DNA of 7,267 nucleotides, taken from Acidobacteriaceae bacterium. Lineage in GTDB: Bacteria; Acidobacteriota; Terriglobia; Terriglobales; Acidobacteriaceae. Within the stretch, counting starts at the first letter, position 1; every line of letters starts with the position of its first letter. Position numbers and translations under genes: made by a program. Under the pieces are notes generated by a model. It saw only the letters and a program-made list of their open reading frames with translations, did no database searches and was not told where the DNA came from. This document shows positions 1 through 5,185 of the stretch, piece after piece. The stretch spans positions 1 to 7,267 of the forward strand of contig JASHUF010000029.1 in the NCBI GenBank assembly GCA_030040175.1. The letters are read 5' to 3'.

Positions 1-201
1 CTCCAGTTGAAAAATCTCGTCGGTGGAACAGCGGAAGATGCGCGCAAAGGTCAGCGCCAGCTCCAGGCTGGGCACATACCGGTTGCGCTCGATCGAATTG
101 ATGCTCTGCCGCGAGACGCCCGCGGCTGCGGCGAGCTGCTCCTGCGTCCAGCCCTGCGCAGCCCTCAGTTCCTTCACGCGGTTGAGAATCGAAGCTGCCA
201 T
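1..201 (-). CDS. XRE-family helix-turn-helix transcriptional regulator (partial, C-terminus outside window)
   Basis: Reading the minus strand from the ATG at 201 gives 67 uninterrupted codons to the window edge, beginning MAASILNRVKELRAAQGWTQ. This is a Cro/C1-type DNA-binding domain. The first helix is near residues 5-16, the HTH helix 2 near 19-28 (TQEQLAAAAG), and the recognition helix near 30-40 (SRQSINSIERN). It is followed by the family-typical RYVPSLELALTFARIF and CSTDEIF. Small stand-alone regulators of this group are usually about 65-75 residues, so little is probably missing. The start is supported by GGAAAG at 217-212, 10 nt upstream, and by a good sigma70-type promoter just upstream. 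The gene is divergent from purM. Two near-palindromic boxes around its promoter and start suggest it represses itself. These regulators often precede a small membrane protein, which would lie to the left, outside the window. The family call is firm; targets are unknown. Confidence 0.9.
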   Translation of the reverse strand, partial: MAASILNRVKELRAAQGWTQEQLAAAAGVSRQSINSIERNRYVPSLELALTFARIFRCSTDEIFQLE

Positions 202-219
202 GTCAAGTCAGCTTTCCAT
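200..219. promoter_or_regulatory. Proximal operator-like near-palindrome, overlaps start codon
   Basis: The 20-bp sequence ATGTCAAGTCAGCTTTCCAT has symmetric outer ATG/CAT and inner AAG/CTT arms. It is a near copy (17 of 20 identical) of the box at 245-264. It covers the predicted transcription start, the ribosome-binding region and two bases of the ATG of the XRE gene. Two copies on the same promoter suggest cooperative repression by two dimers. Confidence 0.55.
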
Positions 220-222
220 TAG

Positions 223-251
223 AGAATAGCCTGATCCCCTTTTAATGTCAA
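223..251 (-). promoter_or_regulatory. Predicted sigma70-type promoter of the XRE regulator gene
   Basis: On the minus strand a perfect -35 hexamer TTGACA lies at 251-246. After exactly 17 bp comes a -10-like TATTCT (4 of 6 consensus matches) at 228-223. Transcription would begin near 216, giving a very short leader of about 15 nt before the ATG at 201. The -35 hexamer lies inside the distal operator-like box and the expected start site lies inside the proximal one, so a bound repressor would block polymerase. The hexamers and spacing are directly visible; promoter activity is inferred. Confidence 0.65.
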
Positions 252-264
252 GCTTGCTTTCCAT
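245..264. promoter_or_regulatory. Distal operator-like near-palindrome, overlaps -35 box
   Basis: The 20-bp sequence ATGTCAAGCTTGCTTTCCAT follows the dyad pattern ATGnnAAGCnnGCTTnnCAT, with 14 of 20 positions symmetric. It repeats the proximal box at 200-219, which is displaced by exactly 45 bp and differs only in three central bases. It covers the -35 hexamer of the XRE gene. It is probably the binding site of the XRE protein itself, by position and symmetry. Confidence 0.6.
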
Positions 265-335
265 TTTTCACCAAGCGGACCCGATCTGCTCGTTCCGAGT
301 TCTTCCGGTTGTGGATTCGTCCGGCACGCAAATCC

Positions 336-344
336 TGCTAGAAT
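336..344 (+). promoter_or_regulatory. Possible extended -10 promoter of purM
   Basis: TGCTAGAAT at 336-344 matches an extended -10 element (TGn followed by TAGAAT, 5 of 6 matches to TATAAT). The -35 position 17 bp upstream (316-321, TTCGTC) is weak, as is usual for extended -10 promoters. Transcription would begin near 351, about 36 nt before the preferred purM start. No purine riboswitch or purine-repressor-like palindrome was seen in 266-386. Confidence 0.4.
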
Positions 345-386
345 CTCCCTTTCCGGCTCATCCCACGCCGCGGAAGGCCCTTGACC

Positions 387-1436
387 GTGCCTGAAGACTC
401 CAAGTCCAAATCCGTCACCTACGCTGACGCCGGCGTGGACCTTGAGGCCGCCGGCCGGACCAAGGAGCGCATCAAGTTTCTGGCGCAGAAGACCTTCAAT
501 CGCAATGTCTTAGGTGGCATCGGCAGCTTTGGCGCGCTCTACCGGCTTGACCTGCAAAAGTTCAAAAATCCCATCCTGGTCAGTTCAGCTGACGGTGTGG
601 GCACCAAGCTCAAGATCGCCTTTGCCCTCGGCCTGCATCACAGCGTGGGCGCTGACCTGGTGAACCACTGCGTCAACGACATCGCCGTCCAGGGCGCAAC
701 CCCGCTCTTTTTCCTCGATTACTTTGCCAGCGGCAAGCTGGACCCCGACGTAACCGAGAGCGTGGTCAGCGGCCTGGCCGAGGCCTGTAAGGCCAACGGC
801 TGCGCCCTCATCGGCGGCGAAACCGCGCAGATGCCCGGCTTCTACACCGACGGCGAATACGACCTGGCCGGCTTCATCGTTGGCGCGGTCGAGCGCGACA
901 AGCTGCTCACCGGCGCCCAGATCAAGCCCGGCGACGTGCTCATCGGCCTGCCCTCCACCGGCCTGCACACCAACGGCTACTCGCTGGCGCGCAAGCTGCT
1001 GTTTCAAGTGGGCGGCTACAAGCCTTCGCAATATGTCACCGCCATCAGGGAAAAAGCCGGCGCCGCGCTGATGAAGACCCATCGCAGCTATCTGCACGTC
1101 ATCCAGAAGCTGGCCGCCGCCGGTCTCACGGCGGGTCTCGCCCACATCACCGGCGGCGGTATCACGGAGAACCTTCCCCGCATCCTGCCCCGCAACGTCA
1201 CCGCGCAGGTGGAGCTGGGTTCCTGGCCGGTGCTGCCCATCTTCGAGCATCTGCGTGCCCTGGGCCAGGTTCCGGAGGACGAAATGCTGCGCACCTTCAA
1301 CATGGGCATCGGGCTCATCGCCGTCATTCCCGCGGCCAAGTTCACGCGCGCCAAAAACCTGCTCGACCGCGCCGAAGAAAAGTTTTTTGTGATCGGCCGC
1401 ATCGCCAAAGGCGAGCGCCGCGTGCAGTACACGTAA
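387..1436 (+). CDS. purM: Phosphoribosylformylglycinamidine cyclo-ligase (AIR synthetase) PurM
   Basis: PurM is a cytoplasmic enzyme that closes formylglycinamidine ribonucleotide to aminoimidazole ribonucleotide using ATP, the fifth step of de novo purine synthesis. Counting from the GTG at 387 the protein has 349 residues, close to the family norm (E. coli about 345). It shows the ATP-grasp-unrelated PurM/AIRS fold signatures in order: the N-terminal YADAGVD segment; SADGVGTKLK at 67-76; VNDIAVQGA near 96-104; GGETAQMPGFY at 143-153; TGLHTNGYSL at 191-200; TGGGITENLPR at 255-265; and FNMGIG at 304-309. I prefer GTG 387 because GGAAGG at 372-377 is 9 nt away. An in-frame TTG at 381 would be only 3 nt from it and adds two residues. 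There is no truncation or frameshift. purN follows on the same strand after a 428-bp repeat-filled spacer, so the two may or may not share a transcript. Confidence 0.97.
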   Translation: MPEDSKSKSVTYADAGVDLEAAGRTKERIKFLAQKTFNRNVLGGIGSFGALYRLDLQKFKNPILVSSADGVGTKLKIAFALGLHHSVGADLVNHCVNDIAVQGATPLFFLDYFASGKLDPDVTESVVSGLAEACKANGCALIGGETAQMPGFYTDGEYDLAGFIVGAVERDKLLTGAQIKPGDVLIGLPSTGLHTNGYSLARKLLFQVGGYKPSQYVTAIREKAGAALMKTHRSYLHVIQKLAAAGLTAGLAHITGGGITENLPRILPRNVTAQVELGSWPVLPIFEHLRALGQVPEDEMLRTFNMGIGLIAVIPAAKFTRAKNLLDRAEEKFFVIGRIAKGERRVQYT

Positions 1437-1443
1437 CGGCAGG

Positions 1444-1582
1444 GATCAGGGATCAGGTTTCAGGTTTCAGGTTTCAGGTTTCAGGTTTCAGGGTTCAGGG
1501 TTCAGGGTTCAGGGTTCAGGATTCAGGGTTCAGGGTTCAGGGTTCAGGTTTCAGGGTTCAGGGTTCAGGTTTCAGGGTTCAG
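1444..1582. repeat. Tandem heptanucleotide array, about 20 units of NTTCAGG
   Basis: The array keeps perfect 7-bp register for 139 bp, nearly 20 units, with no indels. Units in order: GATCAGG x2, TTTCAGG x5, GTTCAGG x4, ATTCAGG, GTTCAGG x3, TTTCAGG, GTTCAGG x2, TTTCAGG, and a final GTTCAG lacking one base. Only the first position varies, apart from the first two units, which also differ at the second. The array starts 7 bp after the purM stop and lies in the purM-purN spacer. Such arrays expand and contract by strand slippage. Because it is non-coding here, length change could affect only spacing or RNA structure. No function is evident. Confidence 0.95.
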
Positions 1583-1603
1583 AAACCCGCCCCAGACGCA
1601 ACC

Positions 1604-1650
1604 TGTCATCCTGAGCGAGTCCGCTTCAGCGGACGAGTCGAAGGACCTGC
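1604..1650. repeat. Probable dispersed intergenic repeat with a perfect hairpin
   Basis: This stretch begins TGTCATCCTGAGCGAG and ends GTCGAAGGACCTGC. It contains a perfect 6-bp stem GTCCGC/GCGGAC (1619-1624 with 1629-1634) closed by a TTCA tetraloop. From memory, sequences of the form GTCATCCTGAGCGA...GAAGGA recur between genes in environmental bacterial genomes including acidobacteria. Only one copy is in this window, so the repeat status rests on that recollection. Confidence 0.5.
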
Positions 1651-1686
1651 AGTTGCCTTTCGGAATATGCGCTCTGGCGACCATCT

Positions 1687-1757
1687 GGGTGCCCCAGGTC
1701 CCGAAACCGGGGTCCCCAGCGACAGGTCTTCGTCGCTGGGGTGGTCTGGGACCTGGG
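1687..1757. repeat. Palindromic GGGTGCCCC-type repeat, nested double hairpin
   Basis: The block opens with GGGTGCCCCAGGTCCC (1687-1702). An outer perfect 10-bp stem pairs CCCAGGTCCC (1693-1702) with GGGACCTGGG (1748-1757). An inner perfect 10-bp stem pairs CCCCAGCGAC (1714-1723) with GTCGCTGGGG (1732-1741) around an 8-nt loop. No T-run follows, so it is not a standard rho-independent terminator. The same opening motif recurs at 1804 and at 7237, marking a dispersed repeat family. In a purM-purN transcript it would form a stable intercistronic structure. Confidence 0.8.
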
Positions 1758-1803
1758 AAAGCAACAAACCTCGCACGCCGATCCTGCTGCTTCGCTAACT
1801 CGC

Positions 1804-1835
1804 GGGTGCCCCCGGTCTCGACTTTGAGACCGGGG
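1804..1835. repeat. Second GGGTGCCCC-type palindromic repeat
   Basis: It opens GGGTGCCCCCGGTCTC (1804-1819). It contains a perfect 10-bp stem CCCCGGTCTC (1810-1819) with GAGACCGGGG (1826-1835) and the loop GACTTT. It ends 29 bp before the purN ATG and has no following T-run. It belongs to the same family as 1687-1757 and the truncated copy at 7237-7267. A structure this close to purN could affect its translation or stabilise its mRNA, but it may be only a repeat insertion. Confidence 0.75.
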
Positions 1836-1864
1836 TAAGCACGAACACTGAATCGCCCGTTCAC

Positions 1865-2500
1865 ATGTCCAATTCGCAACCAGACCGTGCTCCCACCCGC
1901 CTCGGCATCCTCCTCTCCGGCCGCGGTTCCAACTTCCTCGCCATCGCCGACTCCATCCGCACAGGCCGTCTCCCCGGCGTCGAAATCGCCGTCGTCATCG
2001 CCAACGTCTCTGACGCCCCCGGCCTTGCAGCCGCGCGGGCAATGGGCCTGCCCCACGCCGTTCTTGTTTCGAAGGGCCGCAGGCGCGAAGACCACGACGC
2101 CGGCGTCGCCGCCTGCCTCAAGCAACACAACGTCGACCTCGTCTGCCTCGCCGGCTACATGCGCCTGCTCTCGCCCGGCTTTGTCGCCCAATTTCCCCAC
2201 CGCATCCTCAACATCCATCCCTCGCTGCTGCCCGCCTTCCCCGGCCTCGAGGCGCAGGAGCAGGCCTTCGCCTACGGCGCAAAAATCGCCGGCTGCACCG
2301 TGCACTTCGTCGACGACGAGCTCGACCACGGCCCCATCGTCGTCCAGCGCGCCATCCCCGTCCTCGCAAGCGACGACGCGCACTCGCTCGCCCAGCGCAT
2401 CCTCGCCGAGGAACACCAGGCCTACACCGAGGCCATCGCCCTGGTGGCCAGCGGCGCGTACGAAATCCGCGGCCGCCGCTACGTAAAGCGCAATTCATAA
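1865..2500 (+). CDS. purN: Phosphoribosylglycinamide formyltransferase PurN
   Basis: PurN transfers a formyl group from 10-formyltetrahydrofolate to glycinamide ribonucleotide, the third step of purine synthesis, in the cytoplasm. The 211-residue protein matches the usual length (E. coli 212). The phosphate-binding loop LLSGRGSNF is at residues 16-24. DLVCLAGYMRLLSP is at 91-104. The catalytic asparagine and histidine are N116 and H118 in ILNIHPSLLPAFPG. The catalytic aspartate is D154 in DDELDHGP, with the expected spacing to N116/H118. All three key residues are present, so the enzyme should be active. The ATG at 1865 has no clear Shine-Dalgarno sequence, but no better in-frame start with family-like sequence lies upstream. 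A 10-bp hairpin ends 29 bp before it. purM is the nearest upstream gene on the same strand. Confidence 0.96.
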   Translation: MSNSQPDRAPTRLGILLSGRGSNFLAIADSIRTGRLPGVEIAVVIANVSDAPGLAAARAMGLPHAVLVSKGRRREDHDAGVAACLKQHNVDLVCLAGYMRLLSPGFVAQFPHRILNIHPSLLPAFPGLEAQEQAFAYGAKIAGCTVHFVDDELDHGPIVVQRAIPVLASDDAHSLAQRILAEEHQAYTEAIALVASGAYEIRGRRYVKRNS

Positions 2501-2624
2501 GTTCGGCTGTCAAGCCCCGCCGCATTCCTCCTGCACCCAAGCCCTTGAAAACCCAGCCGCTCCGCCGCGCCCGCGTTTTGCAGGATTTATGCCTTCGCTC
2601 GACCACACTAAGAGCAGATCATGC

Positions 2625-2722
2625 TTGCGGGAAAAACCGCGCTTGGAGGGTCTTGTAAGCAGGGCACGGCTTCAGCCGGGCCGAAAAACCTCCATGCGAG
2701 GGGGGTTTAACCCCTGAGGGGC
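2625..2722. repeat. Dispersed intergenic element, copy 1
   Basis: The core at 2662-2682 matches 5037-5057 at 20 of 21 bases (only C/T differs). It contains the small palindrome CGGCTTCAGCCG. Sequence on the left aligns more loosely with 5000-5036 (shared CTTGC...AAAA...CTTG...AGGGCACGG). On the right, GGGGTTTAACCCC and CTGAGGGGC (2702-2722) correspond to the GGGGCTTCAGCCCC and CGAGGGA region at 5080-5100. Translated on the minus strand, both copies give the same spurious ARLKPCP...FFPQA/FFEQA pattern, which shows the homology. It lies in a spacer and is probably non-coding. Confidence 0.75.
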
Positions 2723-2823
2723 GATTTGCCGTCTCCTGATCGCGCACCCTTCGATTCGTCAAACAGCCACCCAGCCCCACTAGGAGGCAGCGCCCTATCG
2801 ACGCTTTCCGCAAGCATAAACGG

Positions 2824-2829
2824 AAGGAG
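2824..2829 (+). promoter_or_regulatory. Strong ribosome-binding site, possibly masked by a hairpin
   Basis: AAGGAG lies 8 nt before the ATG at 2838 and fixes that start. Its left part falls in a possible 7-bp stem, CTTTCCG (2804-2810) with CGGAAGG (2821-2827), one pair being G-U, with a 10-nt loop. If formed in the mRNA it would partly hide the ribosome-binding site. Confidence 0.55.
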
Positions 2830-2837
2830 CAACCCGC

Positions 2838-3674
2838 ATGAATCCACTTTCGAATATCTGGAACCACCCCCGCACCTCGGCCGCCGGCCTGCTCATCGCC
2901 GTCGTCACCGTGGCCGGCGTCTTTGCCCAGCAGGGCGTTACGCTGGGCGACGCAGGCGCGGGCACCGTGGTCGCGCTGATCAGCGCAATCGCCACTGCCC
3001 TGCTCGGCCTGCTGGCCCGCGATCCCGGCGAAACCGCGCGCGAGCGAAACTCCAAAGACGCGGCGCGGCTGGGCGTCTGGCTGCTCATCGCCCTGCTCCT
3101 GCCGCTCCCGTGGATCGAAGGCTGCTCCGGCGCAACCGTGGCCCAGGACATCGTGAATTGGACGCCCTCGCTTGAGAGCGCCGTGGCCACGGTCGACTCG
3201 ACCGCCGCGCTGCTGGCGCCCGCCGACGCGCCCATCTTCACCGCGGCCACTACGGGGTTCGACGCAGCCTCGAGCCTGCTCGTCGCGCAGGCCAAAGCCT
3301 ATCTCGCCGACCCCGGTGCCGGGACGCTCGCGCAGTTGCAAACCCAGGTGGTCACCTTCGAGCAGCAGGTGAACGCGGCGCTGCTCCAGGCCGCGAAGAT
3401 CGTCAATCCTGCCAGCCAGCAGCATGCGCTGGCCGCGATTCAGGCCGTGGGCACCATCGTCACCGCCATCCTCGCGCTGGTGCAGTCGATCTCAAGCAAA
3501 TCGCAAATCGCGCGCATGGCCGCGAGCTCGTCCCTCAAGCTCGCCGCGGTGCGGCCGTACTTCGATGACGCGCGCTCGGCCGAGATCGTCGCCGCGCACT
3601 ACGGCGAGCCGCTCACCCTGGCGCGCATACAGGTCGCGGACGCGCAGCGGCAAGCGATCAGCGCAGGATTTTGA
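2838..3674 (+). CDS. Hypothetical membrane protein with Ala-rich helical C-terminal region
   Basis: I do not recognise this 278-residue protein. The start is well supported by AAGGAG 8 nt upstream. Hydrophobic segments lie near residues 15-31 (AAGLLIAVVTVAGVFA), 42-60 (GTVVALISAIATALLGLLA) and 79-93 (GVWLLIALLLPLPWI). A charged loop, RDPGETARERNSKD, separates the second and third. The third is followed by EGCSG, which resembles a lipoprotein cleavage site but lacks the usual small residue at -3/-2. Residues 100-278 are Ala/Gln/Val-rich, without aromatic-rich core motifs, and look like long helices: AQAKAYL, LQTQVVTFEQQVNAALLQAAK, then a fourth weakly hydrophobic stretch (201-217). The ending YGEPLTLARIQVADAQRQAISAGF is distinctive. 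The first part is of the size and layout of a small phage-holin-like membrane protein, but that is only an impression. It is convergent with htrA, 15 bp stop to stop. Codon use matches the GC-rich core genes. Confidence 0.75.
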   Translation: MNPLSNIWNHPRTSAAGLLIAVVTVAGVFAQQGVTLGDAGAGTVVALISAIATALLGLLARDPGETARERNSKDAARLGVWLLIALLLPLPWIEGCSGATVAQDIVNWTPSLESAVATVDSTAALLAPADAPIFTAATTGFDAASSLLVAQAKAYLADPGAGTLAQLQTQVVTFEQQVNAALLQAAKIVNPASQQHALAAIQAVGTIVTAILALVQSISSKSQIARMAASSSLKLAAVRPYFDDARSAEIVAAHYGEPLTLARIQVADAQRQAISAGF

Positions 3675-3689
3675 GACGGAACTCAGCTC

Positions 3690-4865
3690 TTACGTGTTCG
3701 CCTGGCGCGCCTCGCCCAGCGTCAGCTTGATGGTCATCTCCCGCTGGCCGCGCACAATGGTCACGCTCACCACATCGCCGGCCTGATGCTTGTCCATGAC
3801 GGCGCTGATGTCCTGCTCATCGGTCACCTGCTGGCCGTCGATGGCCACGAGCAGATCGCCGCCCAGCAGGATGGCGGTGTTGCCCACGTAGGCTTGCTCG
3901 CGGCCGCCGCGCAGTCCCGCGCGATCTGCCGCGCCGCCGGGCGTCACCCGCTGAATCAGCAGACCGTAGTCGGCGTTGAGGCCCATCTGCGCGGCCAGGT
4001 CCGGCCCGATTGGATAAAACGAAATGCCCAGGGACGGCCGCTTCACGTGCCCGTAGCGCGTCAGGTCGGCCAGCACCGCCTTGGCCGTGTTGATGGGAAT
4101 GGCAAAGCCGATGCCCGAGCTCTGTTCCGCGCCGTTCGAAGCGATCATGGTGTTGATGCCGATCACCTCGCCGTGCGAGTTCAGGAGCGGCCCCCCGGAG
4201 TTACCCGGATTGATGGCGGCATCGGTCTGGATCGCGTCTTCAATGGGCTCGCCGTCCTCGTTGCGGATCGAGCGGATGGAGCTGATGATGCCCCGCGTCA
4301 TGGTGCCGCTCAGGCCGAAGGGATTGCCGATGGCGTACACCTTCTGCCCCACCTGCAGTTGCGCGGAATCGGCCAGCGTCACCGGCTCGAGATCGGGCGC
4401 GCTGATCTGCAAGAGCGCCAGGTCGTGCACCTTATCCGTCCCCACCACCGTGGCCGAGTAGCGGCGCTTGTTCGAGAGCTGCACCTCGATGCCGCGATTG
4501 GCTCCTTCGATCACGTGATAATTCGTGAGCACGTGGCCGCCCTTGTCGAGAATGAATCCCGAGCCCTGCCCCTGCTGCGGGACCGTTCCATAAAAAAAGT
4601 TGAACACCAGCGTGGTTGAAGTGATGTTCACCACCGAAGGAAGCACGCGCTTGTAGACGGCGATGTTGTTCTGCTCTTCCGCGTCGTAGCTGGGCGAGGC
4701 CTCGGCTTCCGTGAGATTGAGCGGGGAATTCGAGCCGCTGCTCCTGCTGCCCAAGAGCGAGAAGTGCCCCAGCGAGAAGCCGTTCACGCCGGGGGAATAA
4801 TGCGAGGTTACATACCAGAACCCGCCCACCAAAAGGACCACCAAAAGAAAGCGGCGCCAATTCAT
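3690..4865 (-). CDS. htrA: Membrane-anchored HtrA/DegS-type serine protease with one PDZ domain
   Basis: This is a 391-residue S1C trypsin-like protease. It begins MNWRR followed by a hydrophobic anchor at about 6-20, so the body should lie in the periplasm. A low-complexity Ser/Gly/Glu linker spans about 38-66. The protease domain covers about 70-265, with the complete triad: H117 in TNYHVI, D148 in HDLALL, and S223 in GNSGGP. The family motifs GSGFILD and AIGNPFGL are present. A single PDZ domain spans about 278-388 (LGISF... GLLIQRV...GGDLLVAIDGQ). One PDZ plus an N-terminal anchor resembles DegS/HhoA more than two-PDZ DegP. Role: envelope protein quality control or regulated cleavage; the substrate is unknown. 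I chose ATG 4865 because the anchor begins there and AAGGAA precedes it; an in-frame ATG at 4937 would add 24 charged residues encoded in repeat sequence. A 10-codon leader ORF ends overlapping this start. coaE lies upstream on the same strand. Confidence 0.93.
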   Translation of the reverse strand: MNWRRFLLVVLLVGGFWYVTSHYSPGVNGFSLGHFSLLGSRSSGSNSPLNLTEAEASPSYDAEEQNNIAVYKRVLPSVVNITSTTLVFNFFYGTVPQQGQGSGFILDKGGHVLTNYHVIEGANRGIEVQLSNKRRYSATVVGTDKVHDLALLQISAPDLEPVTLADSAQLQVGQKVYAIGNPFGLSGTMTRGIISSIRSIRNEDGEPIEDAIQTDAAINPGNSGGPLLNSHGEVIGINTMIASNGAEQSSGIGFAIPINTAKAVLADLTRYGHVKRPSLGISFYPIGPDLAAQMGLNADYGLLIQRVTPGGAADRAGLRGGREQAYVGNTAILLGGDLLVAIDGQQVTDEQDISAVMDKHQAGDVVSVTIVRGQREMTIKLTLGEARQANT

Positions 4866-4894
4866 AGATTCCTTGCCTTGACAATCCTTCTCAT
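4862..4894 (-). CDS. Possible 10-codon leader ORF coupled to htrA
   Basis: On the minus strand GGGAGG (4908-4903) is followed after 8 nt by ATG at 4894, which opens MRRIVKARNL and then TGA at 4864-4862. The TGA overlaps the htrA ATG (4865-4863) as ATGA, the classic arrangement for translational coupling. The Shine-Dalgarno match is stronger than the one directly before htrA (AAGGAA). The peptide itself has no recognised function. It could equally be chance in a short GC-biased region. Confidence 0.35.
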   Translation of the reverse strand: MRRIVKARNL

Positions 4895-5185
4895 CTTTGC
4901 ATCCTCCCTCAGCTCGAGCCTCTTCCTGAAGGGGCAAGGCTTCGCAGGATGCTCAAAAACTCTCTGCCGCCCTGCCTTGAAAGGGCACGGATGCACAGCT
5001 TGCTCAAAAAACTCTATCGAAGCAGCTTGGTAAAAAGGGCACGGCTTTAGCCGGGCCAAAAGTGGCCCCAAAAAGAACCGGGGCTTCAGCCCCCGAGGGA
5101 TGTTTGCGCTCAATCTCAGACACTCTGCATCTCGGCCAGTCACGGTCTTCCTCAGAAAGAAACCCCGCGCTGGCGTTCCCTCTTA
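4866..5185. other. Spacer between coaE and htrA
   Basis: About 320 bp without a convincing full-size gene. It contains the htrA leader ORF (4862-4894), the repeat element at 4928-5100, and about 85 bp (5101-5185) in which I see no clear signal, including no T-rich terminator hairpin after coaE. Confidence 0.6.
4928..5100. repeat. Dispersed intergenic element, copy 2, with tandem 51-54 bp modules
   Basis: Three related modules follow each other. The first is 4928-4963 (GAAGGGGCAAGG ... GCTCAAAAACTCT). The second is 4979-5015 (GAAAGGGCACGG ... GCTCAAAAAACTCT). The third is about 5033-5060 (AAAAAGGGCACGG ... GGGCCAAAA). On the minus strand they give a repeated PCPF motif spaced 18 then 17 codons apart, a period of 54 then 51 bp. 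The right part, 5037-5100, is homologous to copy 1 at 2662-2722. An open minus-strand frame runs through it to about 5143, but it is repeat-derived and probably not a gene. Confidence 0.75.

Larger units (their letters stand above)
2501..2837. other. Non-coding spacer between purN and the 278-aa gene
   Basis: About 337 bp without a convincing gene. From 2501 to about 2620 I see GC-rich sequence with no clear terminator, promoter or RNA gene. From about 2625 to 2722 lies a dispersed repeat element (listed separately). The last part, 2723-2837, carries the ribosome-binding site of the next gene and an additional AGGAGG at 2782-2787 that has no start codon at a usable distance in a sustained frame. 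Confidence 0.6.

Noticed and set aside
585..1250. Long minus-strand open frame opposite purM
   Set aside because: It is a shadow of GC-rich codon bias. PurM motifs cover the same stretch in the plus frame, and the antisense product has low-complexity Gly/Ala/Asp composition.
1444..1582. CRISPR array
   Set aside because: The repeat is a 7-bp simple tandem unit without spacers and no cas genes are nearby.
1810..1840. Rho-independent terminator before purN
   Set aside because: The stem is strong, but it is followed by TAAGCACG with no T-run and belongs to a dispersed repeat family.
1565..2416. Minus-strand open frame opposite purN, ending in the heptamer array
   Set aside because: PurN catalytic motifs are on the other strand. 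The antisense product is acidic low-complexity and its end is repeat-derived.
2740..2841. Open stretch ending IDAFRKHKRKEQPA with its stop overlapping the ATG at 2838
   Set aside because: No start codon exists between the upstream stop at 2737-2739 and the end, so it could only be a gene remnant and nothing supports that.
2619..3425. Minus-strand 268-codon open frame opposite the 278-aa gene
   Set aside because: Its C-terminal part is translated from the dispersed repeat and the rest is antisense shadow. The plus-strand gene has a strong ribosome-binding site and hydrophobic segments.
3786..4619. Plus-strand open frame opposite htrA
   Set aside because: It mirrors the htrA coding sequence; htrA has the complete catalytic triad and PDZ domain on the minus strand.
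4862..5143. 93-codon minus-strand open frame upstream of htrA
   Set aside because: Most of it is translated from the dispersed repeat modules and it overlaps the htrA start. It is treated as repeat, although the last ten codons are kept as a possible leader ORF.
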